The position numbers and the translations under genes are program-made. Shown here piece after piece: positions 45,438 through 52,655 of a stretch of 64,000 nt of DNA; within the stretch, counting starts at the first letter, position 1, and each line of letters starts with the position of its first letter. The notes below the pieces were generated by a model. It saw only the letters and a program-made list of their open reading frames with translations. It was not told where the DNA came from and made no database searches. Origin of the DNA: Rhizobium sp. NXC14 (lineage in GTDB: Bacteria; Pseudomonadota; Alphaproteobacteria; Rhizobiales; Rhizobiaceae); the NCBI RefSeq assembly GCF_002117485.1, contig NZ_CP021030.1, forward strand, positions 1,925,001 through 1,989,000, in the 5' to 3' direction.

Positions 45438-47057
45438 ATGTCAGAAAGCTCCTTCGTTCGTAAGGAGCCATGCCCGCAGTGCGGCTCAAGGGACAACCTT
45501 GGCCGCTACTCGGACGGCCACGGCCACTGCTTCGGCTGTGACTACTACGAGCCGGGAGATGGCTCCGCACCCCAAACATCAAGGAAAGCAAAGATGTCGC
45601 GAGAACTCATCTCGGGCGGGGAATACCGTGCCCTTTCAAAGCGCGGCATCACCGAAGAAACCTGCCGCAAGTTCGGCTACCAGATCGGTCACTTCAAAGA
45701 CCAACTTGTCCACATCGCCCCTTACTATGACGATGAGGGAAACCTCACGGCCCAGAAGGTGCGCTTTGCGGACAAGACCTTCACGGTCACCGGCAACATG
45801 AAGCCGGCGCTGCTCTTCGGGCAGAACCTCTGGAGTGGCGGTGGTCGTAAGGTCGTCATCACCGAAGGCGAGATCGACGCGATGTCGGTCAGCCAGGTGC
45901 AGGGCAATAAGTGGCCTGTCGTGTCCATTCAGAATGGCGCTCAGTCCGCGAAGAAGGCCCTGTCCAATGCCCTCGAATGGCTCACCACCTTCGAGGAAGT
46001 GGTCCTCATGTTCGACATGGACGAGCCGGGGCGAGAAGCCGCAGCCGCGTGTGCTGCTCTCTTTCCTCCAGGCAAGTGCAAGATCGCCCGACTACCGGAC
46101 AAAGACCCCAACGCCTTGCTCATGGCAGGGAAGGGGGACGAGATCATCACTGCCGTCTGGCAAGCCCAGACCTACCGCCCCGACGGGGTCGTGGTTTTCA
46201 AGGACATCAAGGAGGCCGCTCGTCGGCCTATCGAGATGGGCCTCCGGTGGTTCTCTGATCGCCTGACGAAGCTCACCTACGGCCGACGCTGGGGTGAGGT
46301 TTATGCCTTCGGCGCTGGCACCGGAATCGGGAAGACCGACTTCCTCACCCAGCAGATCACCTTCGATGTCACCGAGCTGGGACAGAAGGTCGGCGTGTTC
46401 TTCCTCGAACAGATGCCTACCGAGACGGCGAAGAGATTGGCTGGGAAGTTCTCCGGTCGACGGTTCCATATCCCAGACGATGGGTGGACCGAGGCCGAGC
46501 TGGACGAAGCGCTCGATAAGCTCGATCAGGACATGCTGTTCTTTTACGACAGCTTCGGGGCGACCGAGTGGTCCGTCATCCGCGAGACCATCCGCTACCT
46601 CGTTCACAGTGAGGACGTGAAGGTCTTCTACATCGACCACCTCACGGCCCTTGCGGCTGCCGAGGACGACGAGCGCAAAGCCCTCGAACAGATCATGGCC
46701 GAGATGGCTGCCCTAGCTAAGGAGCTGGGCATCATCATCCACCTCGTTTCGCACCTTTCCACGCCGGAAGGGAAGCCCCACGAAGAAGGTGGTCGCGTCA
46801 TGATCAGGCACTTCAAAGGCAGCCGAGCCATTGGCTTCTGGTGCCACTACATGTTCGGCCTCGAACGTGATCAGCAGCATGACGATGAGCGTCTCCGTTC
46901 GGTGACAACCTTCCGTGTGCTGAAGGATCGCTACACCGGCCAAGCCACGGGCGAGATCATCTATCTCGGCTATGAGCGCGAGAGCGGCAGGCTCTACGAA
47001 ACCAGTATCGAGTTCGGGGATGAAACGTCACCGGCGAGTGACGACACCCCCTTTTAA
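45438..47057 (+). CDS. T7 gp4-like DNA primase-helicase
   Basis: A 539-residue bifunctional replication protein (T7 gp4A is 566). The N-terminal zinc-binding domain is CPQCGSRDNLGRYSDGHGHCFGC (four ligands). A TOPRIM primase core contains VITEGEIDAMS and FDMDEPGREAA. The RecA-type helicase has Walker A GAGTGIGKTDF (about 291) and the FYIDHLTAL Walker-B segment. It unwinds DNA ahead of the polymerase and makes primers. All key motifs look intact. Confidence 0.95.
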   Translation: MSESSFVRKEPCPQCGSRDNLGRYSDGHGHCFGCDYYEPGDGSAPQTSRKAKMSRELISGGEYRALSKRGITEETCRKFGYQIGHFKDQLVHIAPYYDDEGNLTAQKVRFADKTFTVTGNMKPALLFGQNLWSGGGRKVVITEGEIDAMSVSQVQGNKWPVVSIQNGAQSAKKALSNALEWLTTFEEVVLMFDMDEPGREAAAACAALFPPGKCKIARLPDKDPNALLMAGKGDEIITAVWQAQTYRPDGVVVFKDIKEAARRPIEMGLRWFSDRLTKLTYGRRWGEVYAFGAGTGIGKTDFLTQQITFDVTELGQKVGVFFLEQMPTETAKRLAGKFSGRRFHIPDDGWTEAELDEALDKLDQDMLFFYDSFGATEWSVIRETIRYLVHSEDVKVFYIDHLTALAAAEDDERKALEQIMAEMAALAKELGIIIHLVSHLSTPEGKPHEEGGRVMIRHFKGSRAIGFWCHYMFGLERDQQHDDERLRSVTTFRVLKDRYTGQATGEIIYLGYERESGRLYETSIEFGDETSPASDDTPF

Positions 47058-47065
47058 TCGAAAGC

Positions 47066-47079
47066 ATCCACGAGTGGAT
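47066..47079. promoter_or_regulatory. Palindromic element, copy 5
   Basis: ATCCACGAGTGGAT, between the primase-helicase stop and the DNA polymerase start. Outer arms are perfectly symmetric. Confidence 0.65.
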
Positions 47080-47102
47080 AGTTACTCCAGCGAGAGAACA
47101 TC

Positions 47103-49190
47103 ATGGACTTCAATTGGCATTGGCCAGACGGGTCGGTAATCGACGCGCCTGCGCCTTCCACATACATCTTCGACTGCGAGACTGACGGGCTTCTGGACAC
47201 CCTGACAAGGGTCCACTCGTTGGTCATGCGTGACCCGCATAGTGGCTTCACGATCTCCGCGACCCCGAACGAATACGGTTCCGATGATCCCACAATCATC
47301 ACGGACTGGACCGTCGAGGAAGCGTTACATGCCCTGATGAACGCCGATGTCATCATCGGCCACAACATCATCAAGTTCGACATCCCGGCATTGCAGAAGG
47401 TGTTCCCGTGGTTCGAGCCGAAAGGCTTGATCATCGACACCTTGGTCTGCTCCCGCTTGCTCTGGTCCGACATTGCTGACCACGATCTCAAGCAGGTTCG
47501 AAAGGGCTACCCAGGCAAGCTGGTCGGCTCCCACTCCCTGAAAGCCTGGGGCTACCGCCTCGGTGTGCTGAAGGGGGAGTTCGGGGAAACCTCCGACTGG
47601 CAGTTCTGGTCCCCTGAAATGCAGACTTACTGCGAGCAGGACGTTGAAGTCACTGCGAAGCTATACGCCCGCATCCAGAAGAAAGACCCCGCCAAGAAGT
47701 CCCTGTGGATCGAGCACGAGTTCTGCAAGATCATCGCCATGCAGGAGCGCCATGGCTTCGCCTTCAACGAGGCCGAAGCGATCAAGCTCTATCACCAGCT
47801 CGTTCAGCGACGAATGGAGATTGCAAGGGACCTTCAGGTTGCGTTCCCTCCGGTCGAGAAGACCGAGGTGTTCATCCCCAAGGTGAACAATAAGCAGCGT
47901 GGCTATGTGAGGGGCGAGCCATTCACGAAGAAGTGGATGGTCGAGTTCAACCCGTCCTCCCGGCAGATGATCGCAGATCGCCTGCAGGCCATGGGCTGGG
48001 TGCCCCAGGAGTTCACTCCTTCCGGCCAGCCGAAGATCGACGAAACGATCCTCCAGGCCCTGCCTTATCCGCAGGCCAAGGTATTGGCTGAACACTTCCT
48101 CGTCGAAAAGCGCATCGGTCAGTTGGCCGAAGGCGATCAGGCGTGGCTTAAGCTCGTCAGGAAAGGGCGCATTCATGGCTCCGTCAACACCAACGGTGCG
48201 GTCACTGGTCGCTGCACTCACAGCGGCCCGAACGTGGCTCAAGTGCCCAAAGTGGGCAGCCCTTATGGTGCTGAGTGCCGAGCGTTGTTCAGCACTACGT
48301 CCCGCTGGGTTCTTGTGGGTGCCGACCTATCTGGCCTTGAGCTGCGATGCCTCGCCCACTTCATGGCCCTCTTCGATGATGGCGAGTTCGGCCGCATCCT
48401 CATTGAGGCTGACGCCCACTGGACTAACGTCCAAGCGCTCGACCTGACGCAGGAGGCGAGGGACGACCATAAGCCGCTCCACATCCTTTACCGCAATGGC
48501 TCGAAGACCTTCATCTACGCCTTCCTCTACGGGGCAGGCGACGAGAAGATCGGGTCGGTCGTCTATGACATCATGGTCGAGGCGCGGAAGAAGGGCCTGC
48601 CTTACCGGCACCTTGCAGACAAATACTTCAAGGGAAGCGAGGAGCCCGATAAGGAGCAGCTCAAGGCGGCTGGCAAGAAGCTGAAGAAGTCGTTCCTCCA
48701 GCGCACCCCGGCGCTGCGCCGCCTCCGCGAGGTGGTGGAACTGAAGGTGCTCGGCTTCGTCCGCAAGGAGCGGCCCCTCATCGTCAACCCGGTCTATGCC
48801 GGCAATTGGCGGCAGGACAGCGCCAAGCAGTGGTGGTTCAAGGATGGCCCTGGTGGCGTCCTCGTCGGCCTCGACGGACGTAAGCTCCACATCAGATCGT
48901 CCCATGCGGCCCTCAACACGCTCCTGCAATCTGCGGGCGCGCTGATCTCGAAGGTCGCGATGATCTTCGCTTACCGTGAACTATCCACGCGTGGGTACAT
49001 ATTCGGTAAGGACTACGGCTTCGTCGCCCACATCCACGACGAAATCCAGACCGAATGCCGGCCTGAGATCGCGGACGAAGTGGGCCAGATCGTCGTCCAA
49101 GCGATGCGTGACGCGGGGGCGTTCTTCGCCTTCTCGTGCCCCATCGACGGGGAATTCAAGATCGGAAACAACTGGAAGGAAACACACTGA
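47103..49190 (+). CDS. T7 gp5-like family A DNA polymerase
   Basis: A 695-residue replicative polymerase (T7 gp5 is 704). It has a 3'-5' exonuclease with FDCETDGL (about residues 21-28) and HNIIKFDIPAL. Polymerase motif A is VGADLSGLELRCLAH (about 405), motif B is KTFIYAFLYGAGDEKIG, and motif C is HIHDEIQTEC (about 643) with the catalytic Asp. Thioredoxin or another host processivity factor would be needed by analogy with T7. No interruption is seen. Palindrome copy 6 lies inside its 3' end. Confidence 0.97.
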   Translation: MDFNWHWPDGSVIDAPAPSTYIFDCETDGLLDTLTRVHSLVMRDPHSGFTISATPNEYGSDDPTIITDWTVEEALHALMNADVIIGHNIIKFDIPALQKVFPWFEPKGLIIDTLVCSRLLWSDIADHDLKQVRKGYPGKLVGSHSLKAWGYRLGVLKGEFGETSDWQFWSPEMQTYCEQDVEVTAKLYARIQKKDPAKKSLWIEHEFCKIIAMQERHGFAFNEAEAIKLYHQLVQRRMEIARDLQVAFPPVEKTEVFIPKVNNKQRGYVRGEPFTKKWMVEFNPSSRQMIADRLQAMGWVPQEFTPSGQPKIDETILQALPYPQAKVLAEHFLVEKRIGQLAEGDQAWLKLVRKGRIHGSVNTNGAVTGRCTHSGPNVAQVPKVGSPYGAECRALFSTTSRWVLVGADLSGLELRCLAHFMALFDDGEFGRILIEADAHWTNVQALDLTQEARDDHKPLHILYRNGSKTFIYAFLYGAGDEKIGSVVYDIMVEARKKGLPYRHLADKYFKGSEEPDKEQLKAAGKKLKKSFLQRTPALRRLREVVELKVLGFVRKERPLIVNPVYAGNWRQDSAKQWWFKDGPGGVLVGLDGRKLHIRSSHAALNTLLQSAGALISKVAMIFAYRELSTRGYIFGKDYGFVAHIHDEIQTECRPEIADEVGQIVVQAMRDAGAFFAFSCPIDGEFKIGNNWKETH
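48983..48996. promoter_or_regulatory. Palindromic element, copy 6 (inside the DNA polymerase gene)
   Basis: ATCCACGCGTGGGT, one mismatch from symmetry. It is the only copy inside a coding region and may be chance, as it encodes conserved-looking sequence. Confidence 0.35.
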
Positions 49191-49193
49191 GCC

Positions 49194-49400
49194 ATGCTCG
49201 AAATCCTCAAGCAGGCCTTGGAGAACCCCTTCAAGACCAAATCGAACTTCGCCCGTGAGAACGCCGATCTGATTGCCATGGCAGCCAGCGACGGTTTCAT
49301 CACGACCCGCATGGCTGCCGGCCTGTACTCCCGCAAGTGGATGATCACGCCGGTCGGCCTCTCCCACTATTACGCACTGTCGGGGATGAGCCATGACTGA
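49194..49400 (+). CDS. Hypothetical phage protein (68 aa)
   Basis: A 68-residue protein (MLEILKQALENPFKTKSNFA...YALSGMSHD), 3 nt after the polymerase stop. The N-terminal half is helical with an Asn-Phe-Ala-Arg-Glu stretch. It overlaps the tiny membrane gene that follows by 8 nt. No family is recognised. Confidence 0.6.
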   Translation: MLEILKQALENPFKTKSNFARENADLIAMAASDGFITTRMAAGLYSRKWMITPVGLSHYYALSGMSHD

Positions 49401-49473
49401 GCGCACCGCTAAAATCCTATCGGTGATCATCCTCGTGGCAATCGTCGTCGACATCGCGAGGCTGGTCTCCTGA
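49393..49473 (+). CDS. Tiny single-pass phage membrane peptide (26 aa)
   Basis: A 26-codon frame (MTERTAKILSVIILVAIVVD...RLVS) that is nearly all one membrane helix. It overlaps the genes on both sides (8 nt and TGATG), a packing that supports real translation. AGCC-type spacing gives only a weak ribosome-binding site. Confidence 0.5.
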   Translation: MTERTAKILSVIILVAIVVDIARLVS

Positions 49474-49874
49474 TGTTCGACCGCACGTTCGTCGGTGGGC
49501 GCACGACCCACCACCATCACATGACCATCAACCAACAGCCGAACGATGCTGCCGATGCGGCCCGCCTCTATGGCGAGCTGCAAGACAAAGCCGGGGATTC
49601 CATCAAGGAGATCATTGGGCACCAAGTCGCGGACACCAAGGTCGAGTTCGTAACGCTCGATACCTGCCGCGATGTCCTGCACTTCAAGGACCACGTCCGA
49701 ATGGTCTTCAAGATCAACGGCAAGACCTTCGAGACGAGGGTCGAGATCGATGAGTTCAACCGCGACGAACCTCGCGAGCGTGTGGCTTATCGCGCAGTTG
49801 CCGAGGGCATCACCAACACCCTGATGGATCGGTCGATCCTTCAAATCTATCAAACCTTTGCGAGGAGACGCTGA
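49473..49874 (+). CDS. Hypothetical phage protein (133 aa)
   Basis: A 133-residue protein with a His cluster near the N-terminus (THHHHM) and a charged alpha/beta middle (FKDHVRMVFKINGKTFETRVEID). Coupled by TGATG to the genes before and after it. No known family. Confidence 0.6.
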   Translation: MFDRTFVGGRTTHHHHMTINQQPNDAADAARLYGELQDKAGDSIKEIIGHQVADTKVEFVTLDTCRDVLHFKDHVRMVFKINGKTFETRVEIDEFNRDEPRERVAYRAVAEGITNTLMDRSILQIYQTFARRR

Positions 49875-50071
49875 TGTCAACCAAACGCTGGGTCACCTTC
49901 GGTCGCACCGAAAGCGGTGACGATCTGGTCCCGATCATCTGGGACGAACGCCCGCCGCACCATGTCGTCAATGACGCATATGCGGAACTCTACCCGGACG
50001 AATACCGCTTCGTCGGTCACGTCAACTGGACGGCAGCCGAAGCAGAGGAGGGTGTCATCCTCCATGACTAG
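49874..50071 (+). CDS. Hypothetical phage protein (65 aa)
   Basis: A 65-residue acidic protein (MSTKRWVTFGRTESGDDLVP...). Its start overlaps the previous stop and its last 8 nt overlap the exonuclease start. Function is unknown. Confidence 0.6.
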   Translation: MSTKRWVTFGRTESGDDLVPIIWDERPPHHVVNDAYAELYPDEYRFVGHVNWTAAEAEEGVILHD

Positions 50072-50822
50072 AACCCTCCTCATCGACGCGGACGTGGTCG
50101 CCTACGTGGCTGCCTCGTCCCTTGAGGTGGCGACTGACTGGGGCGACGGCTACTGGACTTGGCACGTCGACGAGTTCGAGGTGCAGAAGAAGGTCAAGCA
50201 GATCATCGACGACACGATGGAAGACCTGAAGGGCGATGCCTGCAAGCTCTGCCTGACCGACAGCCTCGGAAACTTCCGCAAGTCCGTCCTGGCCACCTAC
50301 AAGGGCAACCGCTCGAACATCAAGAAGCCCTTGGTTCTGATGAAGACCAAGGAGTGGATGATCGAAGAGCTTGGCGCTTACTTCCGCCCAGGCCTCGAAG
50401 GTGACGACTGCATGGGCATTCTCGCCACCATGAAGGGCACCGACGAGCGCATCATCGTGTCCATCGATAAGGACATGAAGACGATCCCCGGCAAGTCCTG
50501 CCGCAACATCGACGGCAAGACCAAGATCGTCGAATACTCCGAGCAGGAGGCCGACTACTGGCACCTCTACCAGACCCTCATGGGTGACACCACGGACGGC
50601 TATTCAGGCTGCCCTGGCATTGGCCCGAAGAAGGCTGAGGCGATCCTCGGCCCGATTGAAGACTTCGATCTGGCAGAGGGCTGGGCGAGCGTGGTTGCCG
50701 CCTTCGAGAAAGCCAAGCTCACCGAAACCGATGCACTGACGCAGGCCCGCGTGGCTCGCATCCTCCGTGCGTCCGACTACGACTTCAAGAAGAAGGAGCC
50801 TATCCTGTGGCAACCACGGTAG
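50064..50822 (+). CDS. T7 gp6-like 5'-3' exonuclease
   Basis: A 252-residue FEN-family nuclease. Metal-binding motifs are LLIDADVVAY at the N-terminus, FRPGLEGDDCMGIL and SIDKDMKTI. The DNA-binding helix-three-turn-helix is SGCPGIGPKKAEAIL. In T7 this enzyme removes RNA primers and degrades host DNA. The ATG at 50,064 has GAGGAGG upstream. It overlaps the kinase gene by 16 nt. Confidence 0.92.
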   Translation: MTRTLLIDADVVAYVAASSLEVATDWGDGYWTWHVDEFEVQKKVKQIIDDTMEDLKGDACKLCLTDSLGNFRKSVLATYKGNRSNIKKPLVLMKTKEWMIEELGAYFRPGLEGDDCMGILATMKGTDERIIVSIDKDMKTIPGKSCRNIDGKTKIVEYSEQEADYWHLYQTLMGDTTDGYSGCPGIGPKKAEAILGPIEDFDLAEGWASVVAAFEKAKLTETDALTQARVARILRASDYDFKKKEPILWQPR

Positions 50823-51505
50823 ACGGCAAAATCCTCCGCTGTACGGGCTGCGGCTCGACAATGAATGAGGACGAGTTGCGGGAAAAGCGTAAGACAAACC
50901 CGAAGCTCATCGCATGTTGTCCCGAACGCAGCATGAAATGGCAGCCCAAAGGAAAGCTGATCGCCCTCTACAGCGATGCAGCCGGTAGTGGGAAGTCTGA
51001 GGTCGCCAAAGTCCTCATCCAGCACGGCTTCGCAAACGAGAAGTTCGCCGGCCCGCTGAAGAACATGGCCCGTGGTCTCCTCGGCTCCATGGGCTTCGAG
51101 GACACGACGGTCGAGCGGATGATCGAAGGTGACCTGAAGGAGGCAGTCATCCCCGGCTTCAAGACGGTGACCCCACGTCAGATCATGCAGACCCTGGGCA
51201 CTGATTGGGGCCGCGAGGCCATCGATCAAGACCTCTGGACCAAGGTGGCAGCCGCCAAGATCGAGGGCCTGAGAGACAAGGGAATCGATGTTGTCGTCGA
51301 CGATCTCCGCTTCCCCAATGAATACGACCTGATCACTTCCCTCGGCGGGACGCTGGTAAAAGTCGTTCGGCCTGACCCTTCGAGGGAGGCCGGTGGTGCA
51401 TATGAGGGCCGTCTTAAGGACCACCTCTTCCACCACGTCATCCACAACACTGGAACACTTCGCGACCTCTACACGAAGACACTCGTCGTCGCGCAGTCCA
51501 TTTAA
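50807..51505 (+). CDS. Deoxynucleoside monophosphate kinase with an N-terminal zinc ribbon
   Basis: A 232-residue protein. Residues 12-38 have CxxC and CC pairs (Cys12, 15, 37, 38) that look like a small zinc ribbon. A P-loop, AAGSGKS (58-64), starts a kinase fold with the dNMP-kinase segment GIDVVVDDLRFPNEYDLI. T4 gp1-type kinases make dNDPs for phage replication. The start is a GTG overlapping the exonuclease gene; a shorter start without the ribbon is possible. T7 itself has no such kinase. Confidence 0.75.
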   Translation: MATTVDGKILRCTGCGSTMNEDELREKRKTNPKLIACCPERSMKWQPKGKLIALYSDAAGSGKSEVAKVLIQHGFANEKFAGPLKNMARGLLGSMGFEDTTVERMIEGDLKEAVIPGFKTVTPRQIMQTLGTDWGREAIDQDLWTKVAAAKIEGLRDKGIDVVVDDLRFPNEYDLITSLGGTLVKVVRPDPSREAGGAYEGRLKDHLFHHVIHNTGTLRDLYTKTLVVAQSI

Positions 51506-51513
51506 CCTCTTTA

Positions 51514-51527
51514 ATTCACTGGTGAAT
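51514..51527. promoter_or_regulatory. Palindromic element, copy 7
   Basis: ATTCACTGGTGAAT, extended to 16 nt symmetric arms (AATTC...GAATT), ending 2 nt before the ATG of the Ser-rich secreted protein. A bound protein would also cover that gene's ribosome-binding region DNA. Confidence 0.65.
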
Positions 51528-51529
51528 TC

Positions 51530-52006
51530 ATGATCAAGAAGTTCTTCGCTGGTCTCCAGCTTCTCGCAGTCGCTCTCCTCTCGGTGATGCTCGTCTCTGT
51601 CTCCCTGGCCGAGGCCGCTTCCTTCGGCGGTTTCCGTGGTGGCAGCTCCTTCCGCTCGTCCTCGTTCAGCTCCTCGCGGTCGTTCTCGCGCCCGTCGACT
51701 TCCTTCAGCCGCCCCAGCACCAGCTACAGCCTGCCCTCAACGAGCTACTCGCGACCGGCCTACAGCTACAGCCGTCCGTCCTCAAATTCCTACTCCTCGA
51801 CCACGATCAACCAGTCGAGCGGTGGCGGCTTCTTCTCCAGTATGCTCGGCTCGATTGCTGGCTACGGCATCGCCTCCTGGCTGTTCGGCGATGACGAGAA
51901 GCCGGCTGAGCAAGCTCCCACCCAGGCACCCGCCCAGGCCGCACCTGCAGCACCGGCCGCACCCGTTCCGACGACTACTGTGCAGGAAGCTCCGAAGGCA
52001 CAGTGA
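51530..52006 (+). CDS. Secreted Ser/Arg-rich repeat protein
   Basis: A 158-residue protein. It has a clear signal peptide (residues about 1-29, ...SVSLAEAAS), a Gly/Ser-rich block, then repeats of S-F/Y-SRP-STS (about 50-85), a second hydrophobic segment (MLGSIAGYGIASWLFG) and a Pro/Ala-rich tail. Exported low-complexity proteins are unusual for T7-like phages. It sits between the metabolism and structural genes. Its role is unknown; lysogenic surface change or lysis help are guesses. It has a GTGA overlap with the next gene. Confidence 0.7.
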   Translation: MIKKFFAGLQLLAVALLSVMLVSVSLAEAASFGGFRGGSSFRSSSFSSSRSFSRPSTSFSRPSTSYSLPSTSYSRPAYSYSRPSSNSYSSTTINQSSGGGFFSSMLGSIAGYGIASWLFGDDEKPAEQAPTQAPAQAAPAAPAAPVPTTTVQEAPKAQ

Positions 52007-52161
52007 GCAGCTTGCAGGACCACACGAACGAAAACTTACCAAGCGACCTGAAGGTCTCCCGCAAGGGGGGCCAGCTCGTCCTGCAGACCAGAACCGCGAC
52101 GATCTACCTCGATTTCAGCCGGCGCGCTGAGCTGGTCGAGGCGATCAAATCCTTGGGGTGA
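52003..52161 (+). CDS. Small phage protein (52 aa)
   Basis: A GTG-started 52-residue protein (MSSLQDHTNENLPSDLKVSR...LVEAIKSLG) that overlaps the secreted-protein stop by 4 nt. The beta-strand-rich middle (GGQLVLQTRTATIYLDF) is regular. Its stop lies inside the terminator stem that follows. Family unknown. Confidence 0.55.
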   Translation: MSSLQDHTNENLPSDLKVSRKGGQLVLQTRTATIYLDFSRRAELVEAIKSLG

Positions 52162-52184
52162 AAGACCACCCCGAGGGCTTTTTC
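52152..52184 (+). terminator. Rho-independent terminator before the structural genes
   Basis: A 9-bp stem (CTTGGGGTG / CACCCCGAG, one G-T pair) with loop AAAGAC, then GGCTTTTTC. It separates the metabolism block from promoter P6. Confidence 0.8.
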
Positions 52185-52204
52185 AATTACCCCCCACTTA
52201 AGGA
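52185..52204 (+). promoter_or_regulatory. Phage RNA polymerase promoter P6 (late genes)
   Basis: AATTACCCCCCACTTAAGGA, immediately after a terminator and 8 nt before the first structural-region ATG. Predicted start is G52,202. I find no further copy downstream to the window edge, so it may drive all late genes here. Confidence 0.78.
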
Positions 52205-52211
52205 TAACTCG

Positions 52212-52418
52212 ATGGCCGCTGACGAAGATCGCTTCCCTCATATCCCCAAAGACCTCGTCGAGGCTCTCGATAAGAGGTTCCCTGAGAGGACCCCCTCATT
52301 AAAAACCTCCTTAGATGAGATCAGATGGAGTGGGGGTGAGAGAGCTGTCGTGAGGTTCCTCCTCGAACAATATCGCCGTCAGAATGAGACGGTGATCAAC
52401 GAACAGGTTCTCCGATAA
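52212..52418 (+). CDS. Hypothetical phage protein (68 aa)
   Basis: A 68-residue soluble helical protein (MAADEDRFPHIPKDLVEALD...). The ATG at 52,212 follows AAGGATAACTCG and lies directly behind P6. Similar short proteins precede the portal in other T7-like phages. The specific role is unknown. Confidence 0.65.
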   Translation: MAADEDRFPHIPKDLVEALDKRFPERTPSLKTSLDEIRWSGGERAVVRFLLEQYRRQNETVINEQVLR

Positions 52419-52646
52419 ATGTGCCCACCGAAAGTCAAGCAGCAGAAGGTCGAGGCTGTAGCCCAGACCCCGCCGCCCGCTCAGCCTGCGGCCACCGTCA
52501 ATCAGGCTGGCCCGAAGACGCCCGACGAACTCTCCCCCGAGCAGGCAGCCATTAAGGCCAAGCGCAAGGGCAGATCTGGTCTCCGCATCCCGCTCGACGC
52601 GGGCACTGGTGGGGGCGCAACCGGGATCAACGTTCCACAGGCATAA
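52419..52646 (+). CDS. Small virion-assembly protein, T7 gp7.3-like position
   Basis: A 75-residue protein beginning MCPPKVKQQK, with a Pro/Ala-rich middle and a C-terminus RSGLRIPLDAGTGGGATGIN. That Gly-rich 'LRIPL...GGG' end recurs in small proteins encoded just before the portal in T7-like phages (T7 gp7.3, tail assembly). The assignment rests on position and this motif. Its start abuts the previous stop. Confidence 0.55.
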   Translation: MCPPKVKQQKVEAVAQTPPPAQPAATVNQAGPKTPDELSPEQAAIKAKRKGRSGLRIPLDAGTGGGATGINVPQA

Positions 52647-52655
52647 GGTTCCCCG

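Noticed and set aside
51636..52130. A 164-codon frame over the Ser-rich gene
   Set aside because: It is a shifted-frame shadow of the secreted protein, rich in Arg/Pro from the GC-rich repeat, without a start signal.
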